Source: Cercis canadensis (lineage: Eukaryota; Streptophyta; Magnoliopsida; Fabales; Fabaceae). From it: a DNA stretch of 64,000 bases. The notes below the pieces were generated by a model. That model was not told the origin of the DNA. It did not search any database and saw only the letters and a list, made by a program, of their open reading frames with translations. The translations under genes were made by a program, and so were the position numbers. The DNA is taken from assembly GCA_003255065.1 (NCBI GenBank), contig QAOA01001229.1, positions 504,811-568,810 of the forward strand, read 5' to 3'. Below, in pieces: positions 1 to 10,014 of this stretch (position 1 is the stretch's first letter; each line of letters opens with the position of its first letter).

Positions 1-43
<43 letters not shown>
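1..43. repeat. poly(A) run at window edge
   Basis: An uninterrupted A tract opens the window. It could be the poly(A) tail of a retroposed element lying outside the window, or simple sequence. The following bases (about 45-70) are AACCGAATTGAACCG-like, a motif that recurs at 975-1000. Confidence 0.6.
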
Positions 44-45
<2 letters not shown>

Positions 46-109
46 AAGCTTAAACCGAATTGAACCGAGTATAGCAAAACTACGTCATTTTACTTACCCC
101 CCTGTGTCT

Positions 110-330
110 CGATTTCTTTCTCCCTCTTTTCAAAAATCTCTAACTCTCCACAATGTCCCCCTCACTCTTCCTCTCACTGTCCCTCCCCTTCCCACTCTTC
201 CTCTCACTCTCCTCTCCCTCAGTCCCTTCACCTAGAGACTAGACTAGCAGACAATGGCGATGGACAGTGGCAACTCAACCCAGAAGACTTGGCGGTGGGG
301 TGCTTCCTATCGATCAAGACCATCATTGCT
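110..330 (+). pseudogene. LSM12-like gene 5' fragment (probable)
   Basis: A CT-rich leader-like stretch (110-240) precedes an ATG at 254. The ATG frame gives a short N-terminus beginning MAMDSGNSTQ. The +1 frame then reads EDLAVGCFLSIKT, which resembles the start of plant LSM12 / anticodon-binding-domain proteins (AVGC.LSIKT). One nucleotide appears to be missing between the two pieces, and after about position 325 the reading no longer follows the family (stop at about 330). This looks like a broken 5' end of an LSM12-like gene, perhaps carried within transposon sequence, since GAACCGAA-type repeats flank it at about 50 and 970-1110. The similarity is recalled from family knowledge and the matching stretch is short. 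Confidence 0.35.
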
Positions 331-814
331 CTAGTATTTCTTTTGTACTGTTACTACTTGCTTATATTTATCATCCTCTTGATCATCTGCTAAATTTCTT
401 GTATTTATTACTTGTAAGCGTTTCAGAGTTGATTTTCAGTTAAAAAGAGTTATAAAGTTATGTTTTGTTGTTTCATTTTCGAGAGAGTGGTTAATCTTTC
501 AGGCTATGATGCTTTTGATTATAAACTGTTTGATTTTTCATTTTCTGAGCTTTGTTTTTCGAATTTGAGATCTTTTATTTATTTTTCATCTATTTCAAAT
601 TTGATAAAAGGGTTTTCTTTCTGAGAAAAATGGGCATTTGATTGTGAATTGTTTTCTTTTCCCCCCTGTGTGTTGTGTTTAATCTTTCTACCAGTGCTGG
701 ACTGCTTGCATCAAATTTCATGCTTTTTGCACAGGCGCAATTATGTAATTGAAAATTTGTGGTGGGTATTTATGTAATATGCAGGATTTTCCTTTATCAG
801 ATTAGATTGTATTT

Positions 815-838
815 TATATATATATATATATATATATT
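815..838. repeat. (TA)n microsatellite
   Basis: About twelve TA units in an AT-rich context. No gene function is seen. Confidence 0.8.
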
Positions 839-959
839 ATCTACTTGTGCTCTTTCTGCCAGTCACCCTGTGCCTTTGACACATGGATTTCTTTGGTTTG
901 TTGTTATTATCGTTTTATTAGACTTGTTACCGACATCCTAGTCATGGTTAAGCCTGGAA

Positions 960-1117
960 ATCGAGAAAACTGACCGAATTGAACCAGTTCGATTTGACTC
1001 GGTTTTGCTGAAAAAATTTAAAAAAACTGAACCGAACCAAACCGAGTTTCTTCTAGCCGGTCCAATCTCGATTTGGGATGAAAACCAGATCTAACCGGAT
1101 TGATTACACCCCTAGTC
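960..1117. mobile_element. Degenerate transposon end rich in GAACCGAA motifs
   Basis: The stretch contains repeated ACCGAATTGAACC and GAACCGAACC motifs and ends near 1105-1115 in ATTACACCCCTAG. The reverse complement starts TAGGGGTGTAAT, a form often seen at plant TIR-element ends. A partner terminus may lie at about 45-66, which shares the AACCGAATTGAACCG motif, but no clean target duplication was found, so the boundaries and family are uncertain. Confidence 0.3.
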
Positions 1118-1834
1118 ATTACCAAAGGCAAAGTTCAAGCATTGCTTGGACTTGATCGGGGTACACAAATTTTGAAGACCCTATGGGATAAATTGGATAT
1201 GGTTAAGAGTATTCACAAGGTTGACAAAATTCAAGCCAAGGTGGAGATTTGTTAAAATATAACGTGGCTTAAATTTTGTGATGAAAGTCAAAAAGTTACC
1301 ACACCATATTAACTCCATTTTGACTCCACTTCCGCATGGCTATAAACAGCATTTTTTTCAAGAAGAGTAGGTGGCAAGTTTCTCCTTATAGCCGCAACAC
1401 AAGTCAAGAATTTAACACTGCTTTCAATAGCATTTAATGTTGTTTTCACTGGCCAAGAGAAGCTGATTTCACATGGTGAAATTCAGCAATAGTAGTTGGC
1501 AATCTTCTGCTATAAATAGGGAAGATTTCTGAGCGAGCATCCTTAATCAGAGAAGTGAGGAAAATTAGAAATACTAGTGAGCTCTTTGTGAGTGCAAGAC
1601 ACTTGTGAGCTTTCTTTTAAGTGTTTCTTTTATATTGTGAGGCTTTTGGGTGTAATTGGGTTATTAGATTTTGAGAGTTTTACCTATTTTGTATTTTCAT
1701 TCTCCTATAGTAAATTATTCATCTTATCATCTCCTGTGGATGTAGGCAAATTACTGAATCATGTAAATATTGTGTGTTTAATTTCTCTCTATCATTACTC
1801 ATTTATTTATCCGGCTGCACACTTTGTCATAACA
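1118..1834 (+). mobile_element. Copia-type LTR retrotransposon fossil: internal tail plus LTR
   Basis: A putative LTR runs 1250-1834, opening with TGTTA and closing with TAACA. A purine-rich tract (CAAGGTGGAGAT) lies just before its start, as at the polypurine tract of Ty1/copia elements. A TATAAATAG box lies at about 1511-1519. The 3' part (about 1733-1770) carries a GTGGATGTAGGCAAATT...GTAAAT stretch typical of plant copia LTRs. Only about 130 bp of internal sequence is recognisable upstream, so this is a truncated, broken copy; the rest is not in the window. Moderate divergence from intact copia LTRs suggests it is not very recent. Confidence 0.6.
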
Positions 1835-1844
1835 GTAATATGGA

Positions 1845-2477
1845 AAATCAAAGGGTTGCCCTCCGCTGCTGCATAGCATAGCTCCAAATCAACCAAATTG
1901 GAGACACTATCAACTATGATTTCGACTTAATATATAAACGCACGCCAGAGCTCATCCCACAGCTTAGTTTAGTTGCCAACTTATAAGTTAACCAAAGCAC
2001 CTATAAATATTTTCTTTTTATTTTACTTTAATCACTCACAGACTCAAAACTAATGTTCTTGTCCCAGCATTGAACCAAACTCAAATATCTTAATTGGAAA
2101 CTAAAAACTTGGTTAGAATGAAAATTTGTAAACTATAATCGCATTTAGAAACCAATTCTTATATCTTCAGAAATAGGTGTTTAGCTGCTGCCCTTGCTGA
2201 AAACTCATCCATAAAGTTATAGAAATAGATATAAATGATGGTCTACTAGTCCATGAGAGATTACGATACATTGACATTTTGTGGAATTATAGTGCTGATT
2301 TTTTCTTTTTCCCCAGATAAAACCTCAACTCGATGGATCAGATTCAACCCAACGCAAAACCAAGCTATTTTGATTGGGTTGGGTTCTAAAATGGTGCAAG
2401 CCCATTCCCTAAATAATTTGTGGGGAGCAAACCTAGAATTGATATTGTTTAAGGAATTGCTTACGTAGGTCGGTGAT
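1845..2477. repeat. Duplicated block B, copy 1
   Basis: About 630 bp closely similar to 7765-8389 in the same orientation. The similarity starts at AAATCAAAGGGTTGCC and ends at GGTCGGTGAT. The two copies differ by scattered substitutions and small indels, so this is a real duplication and not an assembly echo. The copia LTR fossil abuts the left edge of this copy only. Short parallel reading frames in both copies are most simply explained by the duplication and not by coding. Confidence 0.85.
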
Positions 2478-2639
2478 AATTTCCCTAGTACAGTTCAAGA
2501 GACCTCGCACATTTTTTCATCTTCTTACCACTAGAACGATCAACAATTGTTTCTTTGTTATCTGTCAGACAATAAAAAAGAATGCTAAATCTTCATATTG
2601 GAGGATACATAAATGTCCTACCAATGTCCAAAATTTAGA

Positions 2640-3041
2640 CTATTGTACCATCAACAGGATCTTTCATTGATTTCCCAATTGCAGGCAGATGTTTGACCTG
2701 CTCCACACTTTCAATTTGAAATGGTAACTTCTCAATCACTGTTATAGCCTTGTAATACCTGAACGATCTCCGATCATCACCCAATGCTTTCAAACAAAAT
2801 AGCACAATAAGCAGAGCCCCAGAAGACTAAACGAAAAAGGACAAGAACTTTAGTAGTTATGTGGGGCTTACCTCTATATGTGTTTATACGCTTCCCAAAT
2901 ATCAAGGTTATGTTCTTGTTTAGATCAGGTGGCTGGTATGGCAAGGATGACTGCAATGTTTTCATCTAGTATATGCATCTCTTCAGATACTTCCTCCGCT
3001 CGTTTCAAGCTGTCCTCCAACCACTGATAAAGGAGAACTCT
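2640..3041 (-). pseudogene. POLL: DNA polymerase lambda gene fragment
   Basis: On the minus strand two exon-like pieces and one intron are visible. The first piece (3041-2872) follows a TTGCAG acceptor and contains LLYQWLEDSLKRAEEVSEE (end of the BRCT/linker region), then, in another frame, PYQPPDLNKNITLIFGKRIN. The second piece (2786-2640) reads ALGDDRRSF, then AITVIEKLPFQIESVEQVK and HLPAIGKSM. The intron between them (2871-2787, 85 bp) keeps GT and AG borders. These match the start of the plant Pol lambda 8-kDa/fingers region including its helix-hairpin-helix (LPAIGKSM). A frame change inside the first piece, a stop soon after KSM, and no further exons on either side make this a dead fragment of genomic, not retroposed, origin. 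Confidence 0.8.
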
Positions 3042-3900
3042 CTGCAACAAGCATCATTAACCAACGAGGTAAGTATAAAAACCCACATTATGCAATTTAA
3101 AGATGATGTGTAAGACAAATAGAATCCCCAAGTAGCAATTTTGAGTAGCCAAGAGTTAAAGAATAACATGAAATATTGTAAAAGAAGACATGAGTAATCC
3201 TTAATTTTGTGCTTTCTTCTTTGTTGAAAAGTGAAATTTTGTTATGTTCTTTGGATGTCCGAGTTTCTGTCTGACAAAAAAAGCATCCAAGTCTTGGATC
3301 AGCATTTAGAACAATGTTAACTGATTAGAATGGTTTAGGTGAGTCTTGGTATTAAAGAGAGTGCCCTGGCATGACAAGATGAAATTATTTGACACCCGGT
3401 ATCTAAAGAAGCAAGCACTAGTATCACTGTGAATGATATATACAGTATGTGCCAATTGCTTCCAAGAGTACTAGCTGTTGCCCATGCATGCCTCAAAGTG
3501 AATCCCTCTCACTGTTCTTGAGATGCACATGCAATATCTATTGGGATTGCTTAACATGGCGAATTCAAACAACTTCCCCCAACAAACAAAAAATCCCTCC
3601 TATGAAAATTGGAGAACAGTTTTTTGGGTAGTTAACTTGGTTCCTATTCTTCCATGTAAATTGTGAGACGTTTATTTTGCTCTTTTCAATTTATTTTTCT
3701 TCAGTACTACTAATTGTATCTTGGATTACTCCAGTTTAAGCAGCAAGACCTGTCAAATATGGTTTTCCGTTGTATGTAAATCCCAATAAATTAATAGAGA
3801 TTACATGTGCCATGTACATCCATTGTTGATCTTATTAGTGTTTGACTTTCCCTATTTTTCGTTTCATTTTATTATGCAATATTTGTATACACTCCACCTT
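3042..3900. other. Intergenic, nothing recognised
   Basis: AT-rich sequence between the polymerase lambda relic and the 3' flank of the UGT gene. I see no family-like reading frame, RNA gene or clear repeat. Confidence 0.5.
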
Positions 3901-4018
3901 AGTTTCATATCTAGTTTGACATGTATAAATTAGTTTCTCTTTGTTCTTGTCTTGTTTCAAATTTAATCTCAAGTTTGAATTTAACAAAAATCAAGAGTTA
4001 ATACTCTGAGAAATTCTG
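3901..4018. repeat. Duplicated block A, copy 1 (3' flank of UGT gene)
   Basis: About 118 bp repeated in the same orientation at 7581-7703 (AGTTTCAT/AATCTAGTTTGACATGTAT ... GAGAAATTCTG). It lies immediately downstream of the glycosyltransferase gene. Its second copy is the marker that UGT-flanking DNA was duplicated. Confidence 0.8.
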
Positions 4019-4197
4019 AATTATAAACGTATTTTATTTGAAATTTTGTAACTTGCCTGTGTCTAAGTTACACAAACAAATAAATTATTCATACATACAC
4101 AGCCAGCCAAAAGAAATTAGTTAAACCAACACTGGTGGCTACCCTTATTCTCTAATCCACAGTAAACTCACAACTCAGCGTAACAAATCTGTACTTT

Positions 4198-5743
4198 TCA
4201 ATAATAAGAATGAAAATTTGAGCAGCCATTCACCTTTCCATTCTTATCTGCATTCTTCAGACGATTCACGAAGTCATTGATATTCTTATCAGAGCTACCA
4301 CCTTGATTTATTGCTTCCCTAGCCATCACTTTCCATTCATTAGCATTCCTTCTGATCTCTTGGCTTCTTTTCCCCTCCATTACTTCCTTCAAACACTTTA
4401 CAAGTTCTTGTTTCCTCACAATTCCTTTCTCATCCTCCTTGGGCCTCACACCCACCTCCCAAACATCCTCCACAAACTTAGCATCAGTCAATTGATCAGT
4501 CCATTGCGGCACACCCACCATTGGCACGCCAAGGCTCAACCCTTCAAGGGTGGAATTCCACCCGCAATGAGTCACAAAGCAGCCAATGGCTTGGTGTGCC
4601 AGCTGTTCTAGTTGGTTGCACCATGTAACAATTAGACCCTTTTCTTTTATTGCTTCTCTGTACCCTTTGGGCAGTTTACTATGCTCAGATTCTCCTAATA
4701 CCCACAAGAAAGTCATGCCACTCTCCTTCAAGCCCCAAGCCATGTCTTCCATTCCTTCTTCTGTCAAGGAAACCATGCTTCCAAAGGAGACATACACCAC
4801 TGATTTGGGTGACTTTTCTTTTAGCCATTCCATGCATTCTTCACCTAGTGGCCTCCATAGATTTGCTCCATAGCCTTTGTCATCTCCAATCCTCCCATCC
4901 AAGTAAGCAGAAGGCACCATTGGACCTATCAGTTTCGCCGGCATGAGCTGAAACATGCTTTTTACCACCTTTCAAAACACAAAAAAGATCATCAGCAATG
5001 CCATAACAAGCTAGAAAATGCAAAAAGAAAACAAAACAGAGAAAGGGTCTTGCCAATTTCAGAGAATGAGATATAAATGCCGATAAAGACTGAATTTTTA
5101 CCTCACTTTCTAATGCTTCAAAGGTGTTCACGAAAATCCAATCAGCCTTGTCCACATTAGAGAATTGACTCAATTTCATTGCCAAATAAGCAGGATAACT
5201 CTCTGGCAACCTAATGAAACTTGGCAAGTCTTGGCAATTCAATGGAGGAAGGCCAGGAACGAACAGGGGAAGGTCTTCCTTCTTCACAGGCAGCTCAAGC
5301 ATGCCATGGCTTATACGACAGAACATGCTGCATACAGCAGCTGAATTCGTGAAGAAGGCAGCTCCATAGATGCCATGTTTCTTGGCCACATCAAGAGCCC
5401 ATGGCAGAAATGAATCATAGACAATGCAAGTAACAGGGGAGCCAGAGTGCTGGAACTTGTCAATAAGCTGAGACACAGTTTCTGAGCCATTGGTTCTGAA
5501 TGAGTTGAGAAACAAGTTCACATTTCTGGCTTGGGCAAACCCACCCCCGTCAAATCCATCAGAGATAGCTTCCACTCCTACGTTTGGTGCAGTAATGGAT
5601 TTGACAGTGTAATTGGTGGTGGCTATTGTGGCCTTAACACCCTTTGAGGCTAATCTTTTGGCAAATTGGAGAAGAGGGTTAATGTGACCTTGGGCTGGGT
5701 ATGGCAAAACTACAACGTGAGCGTTATGCTTTTCGTGAACCAT
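4198..5743 (-). CDS. UDP-glycosyltransferase, UGT74-type
   Basis: This encodes a family-1 glycosyltransferase that transfers a sugar, usually glucose from UDP-glucose, to small acceptors in the cytosol; UGT74 members act on salicylate, auxin, thiohydroximates and similar acids. Exon 1 is 5743-5102 and exon 2 is 4968-4198, with a 133-bp GT-AG intron in phase 0, giving 470 aa. The N-terminal acceptor domain has the catalytic His20 in PYPAQGHINP and the partner Asp110 in CIVYDSFLPWALD. The donor-binding PSPG box occupies residues 330-373: it opens WCNQ, contains HCGWNS and closes PQWTDQ, exactly 44 residues. WCNQ in place of WCPQ is usual for UGT74. The protein looks complete and functional. The acceptor cannot be read from the sequence. 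Duplicated flanking blocks (1845-2477/7765-8389 and 3901-4018/7581-7703) suggest it once belonged to a tandem cluster. Confidence 0.95.
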
Positions 5744-5807
5744 TTTTTTTTTCTCTCTTTTCTGTGCTTTCTGTTATGCTTGGTTTCTCCTGCAGTGTGA
5801 CGCCCCT

Positions 5808-5816
5808 TATTTATAA
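5808..5816 (-). promoter_or_regulatory. TATA box of the UGT gene
   Basis: The minus strand reads TATAAATAA about 65 bp upstream of the UGT ATG. A start about 30 bp downstream would give a short 5' leader of about 35 nt, which is plausible. Confidence 0.6.
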
Positions 5817-6288
5817 ACTACGAGTTCAAGTTTGAAATGAACTCTTGATTGAAAAAGGGTGTGCTGGTACTACTATAAACACAAAAGTCTCTAATCACGT
5901 GGCAAGTATTTGGGTGGGAATTTTATGGATTCTCTGTGTACAAAGACGTTAAGTCGGTAAAAGCTTGTTAGGGTCAGATTCTTAGTATCTGCTGTCTCTA
6001 TCTCTTCATTATTAAATGTCTTAGATAGTGTTTGGTTTATGAATTAAATCTTATTTTGGGAAATGGTATTTCATGGGAAAATTCTTCTCTTAGAATATTA
6101 CAATACATGGTTGCTTAAAATTGAAAGTGGGTGATGACTCCAGGCGGCAAGTAACCGGTGGCAGGCGGTGGCATATCGGCACAAGAGGGGGTAATTTGGT
6201 CCTCTTATATTAAAAAGGTAAGATAAAAAAAAACTTTATTTATAAAGTAGGAATGTTTCACCCGAATAAAAAAGTGAGGGAAAAAGTA

Positions 6289-6913
6289 GTCTAAATATTA
6301 TATTTTGATAATTTATTATACAATTATTATATTTTTTTAATTTATTTACCTAAATATTATAATTTTTAAAAAATTAAAAACTTAATAAAAAATTAAATCT
6401 GCTCAATAGGTCCCACCAAACACGTCGGCTGATAACCGACGTGTTCACTCTTATCTTCTTTCAATTGCAAATTTCTATGTTGCTTAAGAAAAAAAAAAAA
6501 GGTGAATATTGCAGTTGACAAATGAAAGAAGTGAACACGTTGCTGACAGTTGGCGTGTTTGGTGGGGTTTATTGTGCATATTTAGTTTTTTTTAAAAGTT
6601 TTTAAATTTTTTAAAAATTGTAATATTTAAATAAACGGGGATTCTATGATACTACGTAAGTATGTCATACTACATTGACATGACAAATATACATAATTTT
6701 TATATTTTATTATATATAAAATATAATTTATTTAATTTTTTAAATAAATTTAAAAATAGTTAATTTGTACACATGTCATTCATTTATTAGTTATTTTTGT
6801 GTAGTATGACATACTACATAAATACTAAAAGTATCTAAGAAATCTCCTTAAATAAATTAATTAAAAATTATAATAATTGTGTAAATAAATTATCAAAGTA
6901 TAATATTAAAGTC
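6289..6913. mobile_element. Long fold-back (TIR) element, interrupted by a smaller MITE
   Basis: The left arm (about 6289-6440) and right arm (about 6530-6913) are inverted copies. GTCTAAATATTATA...TTGATAATTTATTATAC on the left pairs with AATAAATTATCAAAGTATAATATT on the right. Near the centre both arms carry CCACCAAACACG / CGTGTTTGGTGG, and the left arm itself has the hairpin AACACGTCGG...CCGACGTGTT. The right arm is split by the 212-bp element at 6636-6847. No open reading frame is present, so it is non-autonomous. A target duplication of the outer element could not be fixed, so the superfamily is open. Confidence 0.7.
6636..6847. mobile_element. MITE with 9-bp target duplication, nested
   Basis: This 212-bp element is flanked by perfect copies of TTAAATAAA (6627-6635 and 6848-6856). 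Its ends are inverted: CTACGTAAGTATGTCATACTAC near the left pairs with GTAGTATGACATACTAC near the right. A 9-bp duplication with AT-rich, ORF-free content fits a Mutator-type MITE. It lies inside the right arm of the fold-back element at 6289-6913 and is therefore younger than it. Confidence 0.8.
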
Positions 6914-7580
6914 AATGAGCCATGAATCTGAAACTTATTTCCAAAATTGATACCTTAAAATGTGTATCAAATGCAAGAATGTAATATTCTTAGAAATATT
7001 TTTATATTTGGCAAATTAAATTAAGATACTTAAGACTATGATATTAGATTTCAACACAGCATTCGTAAGTCGAGTTTTGCGGCTCCATGCTCTGTTGTTT
7101 AGTCTGGAAGAGAAGTTTTGTTACGTTAGCATTACAAAACAAAGATTAAGGGTGTTGAAGATGATTACGATGATCCCATGACATATTAGATGATGGACAA
7201 TTGTGATAATCATGTACGTCATTGCCACCGATTCATCAGCTGCGTCATGGAAATGATGTCATCTTTTAAAACTAAAACTATTCACATCCACGTACTTAAT
7301 AAAACCTGAATTTGACAAAAACAAGTGGTCAAGGGCTAATGATTTGACTATAATCTAAATAATAATAATAAATGAAATAGATTAATTTCTAAAGTAGAGT
7401 GTGCTACATATTAGTAACTATAAGAAAAATAAAGAGGAACAAGAATTGATGATACATGAAAGCATACATCATATCAACTTATGTTTTCAGATTTTCAATT
7501 AAACAGACACACTTGTAATTAGCTCTTCATGCATACCATCCCAAATTTGAACCAATATCTAGTATTCCATATGTAATGGA
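6914..7580. other. Intergenic, nothing recognised
   Basis: AT-rich sequence without a supported gene or repeat. Confidence 0.5.
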
Positions 7581-7703
7581 AAGTTTCAAATCTAGTTTGA
7601 CATGTATTAAAGATTAGTTTCTCTTTGTTCTTGTCTTGTTTCAAATTTAATCTCAAAGTTTGAAGTAGACAAAAATTGAGAGGTAATACTTTGAGAAATT
7701 CTG
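7581..7703. repeat. Duplicated block A, copy 2
   Basis: Second copy of the 3' flank of the UGT gene (compare 3901-4018). Here it is followed by about 60 bp of unrelated sequence and then by block B copy 2, with no UGT coding sequence beside it. This suggests that a duplicated UGT gene was lost or that only flanks were copied. Confidence 0.8.
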
Positions 7704-7764
7704 TATATATGAAGTGAAGTTGATAAATGATATGGTAGCACGCGTGAGTTACCTCCCATGGACG

Positions 7765-8389
7765 AAATCAAAGGGTTGCCCTCCGCTGCTGCATGGCATA
7801 GCTCCAAAATACGTATCACTATCAACTATGATTTCGACTTAATATATAAACGCCCGCCAGACCTCATCCCACAGCTTAGTTTAGTTGCCAACTTATAAGT
7901 TAACCAAAGCACCTTTAAATATTTTCTTTTTATTTTACTTTAATCACTCACAGACTCAAAACTAATGTTCTTGTCCCAGCATTGAACCAAACTCAAATAT
8001 CTTAATTGGAAACTAAAAACTTGATTACAACTAAAATTTATAAACTATAATCGCGTTTAGAAACCAGTTCTTGTATCTTCAGAAATAGGTGTTTAGCTGC
8101 TGCCCTTGCTGATAAATCATCCATAAAGTTATAGAAATAGATATAAATGATGTTCAATTAGTACACGAGAGATTACGATACATTGGCATTTTGTGGAATT
8201 ATAGTGTTGATTTTTTCTTTTTCCCCAGATAAGACCTCAACTCGATGGATCAGATTCAACCCAACCCAAAACCAAGCTATTTTGATTGGGTTGGGTTTCA
8301 AAATGGTACAAGCCCAACCCCTAAATAATTTGTGGGGAGCAAACCTAGAATTGATATTGTTTATGGAATTGCTTAGGTAGGTCGGTGAT
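7765..8389. repeat. Duplicated block B, copy 2
   Basis: About 625 bp similar to 1845-2477 in the same orientation. It lacks the LTR fossil that abuts copy 1 and is followed by different sequence (GAGGTGGATCC), which fixes the right edge of the duplicated unit. Confidence 0.85.
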
Positions 8390-8627
8390 GAGGTGGATCC
8401 GCATGCTGTATAGTATATATATACCAAGTTTAAGGTTATGTTTTGCCTGAATTGGTTCCAGGACGTGACTCGTGAGCAGTGTTGCTCCGTCTGGCTTGTA
8501 TGATTTATGAGTAGGAGAACTTTGATGTTGTATATCTAATCTGCTTGCGGATTTAATTTATACACAAACCTAATTTGCTCATCCACAGAATCCAAAATCA
8601 ACAATCAACTGAGCTCACAAAACCGTG

Positions 8628-9337
8628 ATGGGGAAGCCGAAGCCGAGCAGAAGCATACATCCACATTCCCTCTTAACAAGGGTTTCTGTTTTAAATAGTT
8701 TCCTCATTAAAGTTTTGATTTTTGATTCAGTTTCACTTCTGTTTGATTCAAGTTTCAATTTGTAATGATCTATTTATCAAAATACTTATTGTTATGTATA
8801 CTGGATGATTTTTGTTTTCCTCAGCGTCGCAAGAGAGATAAGAAGCTCAAAGAGAGTGATGATCGGATTAGTGAATTAGCAGATGAAGTGCGCACCTTGA
8901 TTTTGTCTCACTTGACTTTGAAAGAAGCTTCTAGAACTAGCTTACTTTCACATAGATGGGAAAAGCTTTGGACTCTGACAGCTAGTTTAGCCTTCTACAG
9001 TGATGAGTTGCAGGAGGAAATAAACATAAACTGTGTGAATCAAGTATTAGAAAAGCACCAAACTGATGTCATTGATGAATTTAGTGTTTGTTTCTTTTTG
9101 AGATGCTCAAAATCATCTGCTATTGTTGATAATTGGATCAACTTTGCTATAAGGAAAAGGGTGAAAAAGCTTAATCTGGATTTTAGGCAAAGGGTGAAAA
9201 AGATTAATCAGTATTTAAGTCACCCTTCTCAGTATTTTGGGTCATTCTTTTCCAGGATTCAAAAACTTATCCTCGTGGATAAGTTTAAATGCTGTGAATC
9301 CTCCCTTGTACCATTGCGATCATCTGGCATCTCATAA
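8628..9337 (+). CDS. Short F-box protein (truncated F-box/LRR-type)
   Basis: F-box proteins recruit substrates to SCF ubiquitin ligases by binding SKP1. Exon 1 is 8628-8681 (MGKPKPSRS...) and exon 2 is 8825-9337, joined in phase 0 over a 143-bp intron with a CCTCAG acceptor, giving about 188 aa. Residues about 30-75 form the F-box: DDRISELADEVRTLILSHL followed by LKEASRTSLLSHRWEKLWT. The start of the LRR-like region follows (FAIRKRVKKLNLDF), including a small internal repeat of RVKK. F-box/LRR/FBD proteins are usually about 400 aa or more, so the C-terminal LRR and FBD parts are missing. A fold-back MITE begins only about 165 bp after the stop. It may be a decayed copy or a short expressed F-box protein; the splice model is inferred. 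Confidence 0.65.
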
Positions 9338-9501
9338 TTCTATGGCAAGATAAGTTTTTTTTATGTTTTTTTTCTTTTTGGTTTATGGTTATAAGTTACA
9401 AGTCTGGGCTGACCCTTTAGTAGAAAAAGGGGAATTGTAATCAAGTAAGCGCTCCAGGCCACTTCGGCCCAAACTGGATTCAATTTTGAAGCAGATAATA
9501 A

Positions 9502-10005
9502 GAGTCATTCTTCTGAATAATGCAAATTTGAAAACTATTTACATATCTACCGCACATTTGAAACAATTTTCTTAATTACAGCAGTTTTTTTTTTTCTTTT
9601 TTTTCTGTTGAGTGTCGCATTTTGGAGAAATAGTTGAGTGTCGAATTTTTATTGAAGCTCATGTGGAATGTCGCACTTTGGGAATTTTTTTTTTTTGTAT
9701 GAAGAATGTCGCACTTTGGAGTCCCATTTTGCGGCACTCCACATGTGCTCCACCATCCAAAATGTGACTCCATCGACTCTCAATTGGTAAAAATGCGACA
9801 CTCTTCATGCAAGGTAACAAAAAAAAAATTTCTCAAAGTGAGGCACTCCACGTGAGCTCCAACAAAAATTTGGCACTCAACTGTTTGTCCAAAATGCGAC
9901 ACTCAANAAAAAAAAAAAAAAACGGCCATAGTTAAGAAAATTGTTTCAAATGTGTAGTAGATGTGTAAATAATTTTCAAATCTACATTATTCAGAAGAAT
10001 AACTC
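9502..10005. mobile_element. Long fold-back MITE with 9-bp target duplication
   Basis: This 504-bp element is bordered by AGATAATAA on both sides (9493-9501 and 10006-10014). The ends GAGTCATTCTTCTGAATAATG and CATTATTCAGAAGAATAACTC are inverted copies and the pairing continues almost to the centre. Each arm carries several tandem variants of GAGTGTCGCA(C)TTTGGA. There is no ORF. The 9-bp duplication points to the Mutator superfamily. An N at 9907 lies in an A run inside the right arm. Confidence 0.85.
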
Positions 10006-10014
10006 AGATAATAA

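Noticed and set aside
45-1834. Reading the whole left end as one intact retroelement
   Set aside because: Only one LTR and a short internal tail can be supported; the leftward sequence is of other origin.
2253-2468. 71-codon frame with a near-copy at 8183-8380
   Set aside because: The similarity comes from the duplicated DNA block B. The frames have no domain, differ in length, and an opposite-strand frame is equally open, so coding is not supported.
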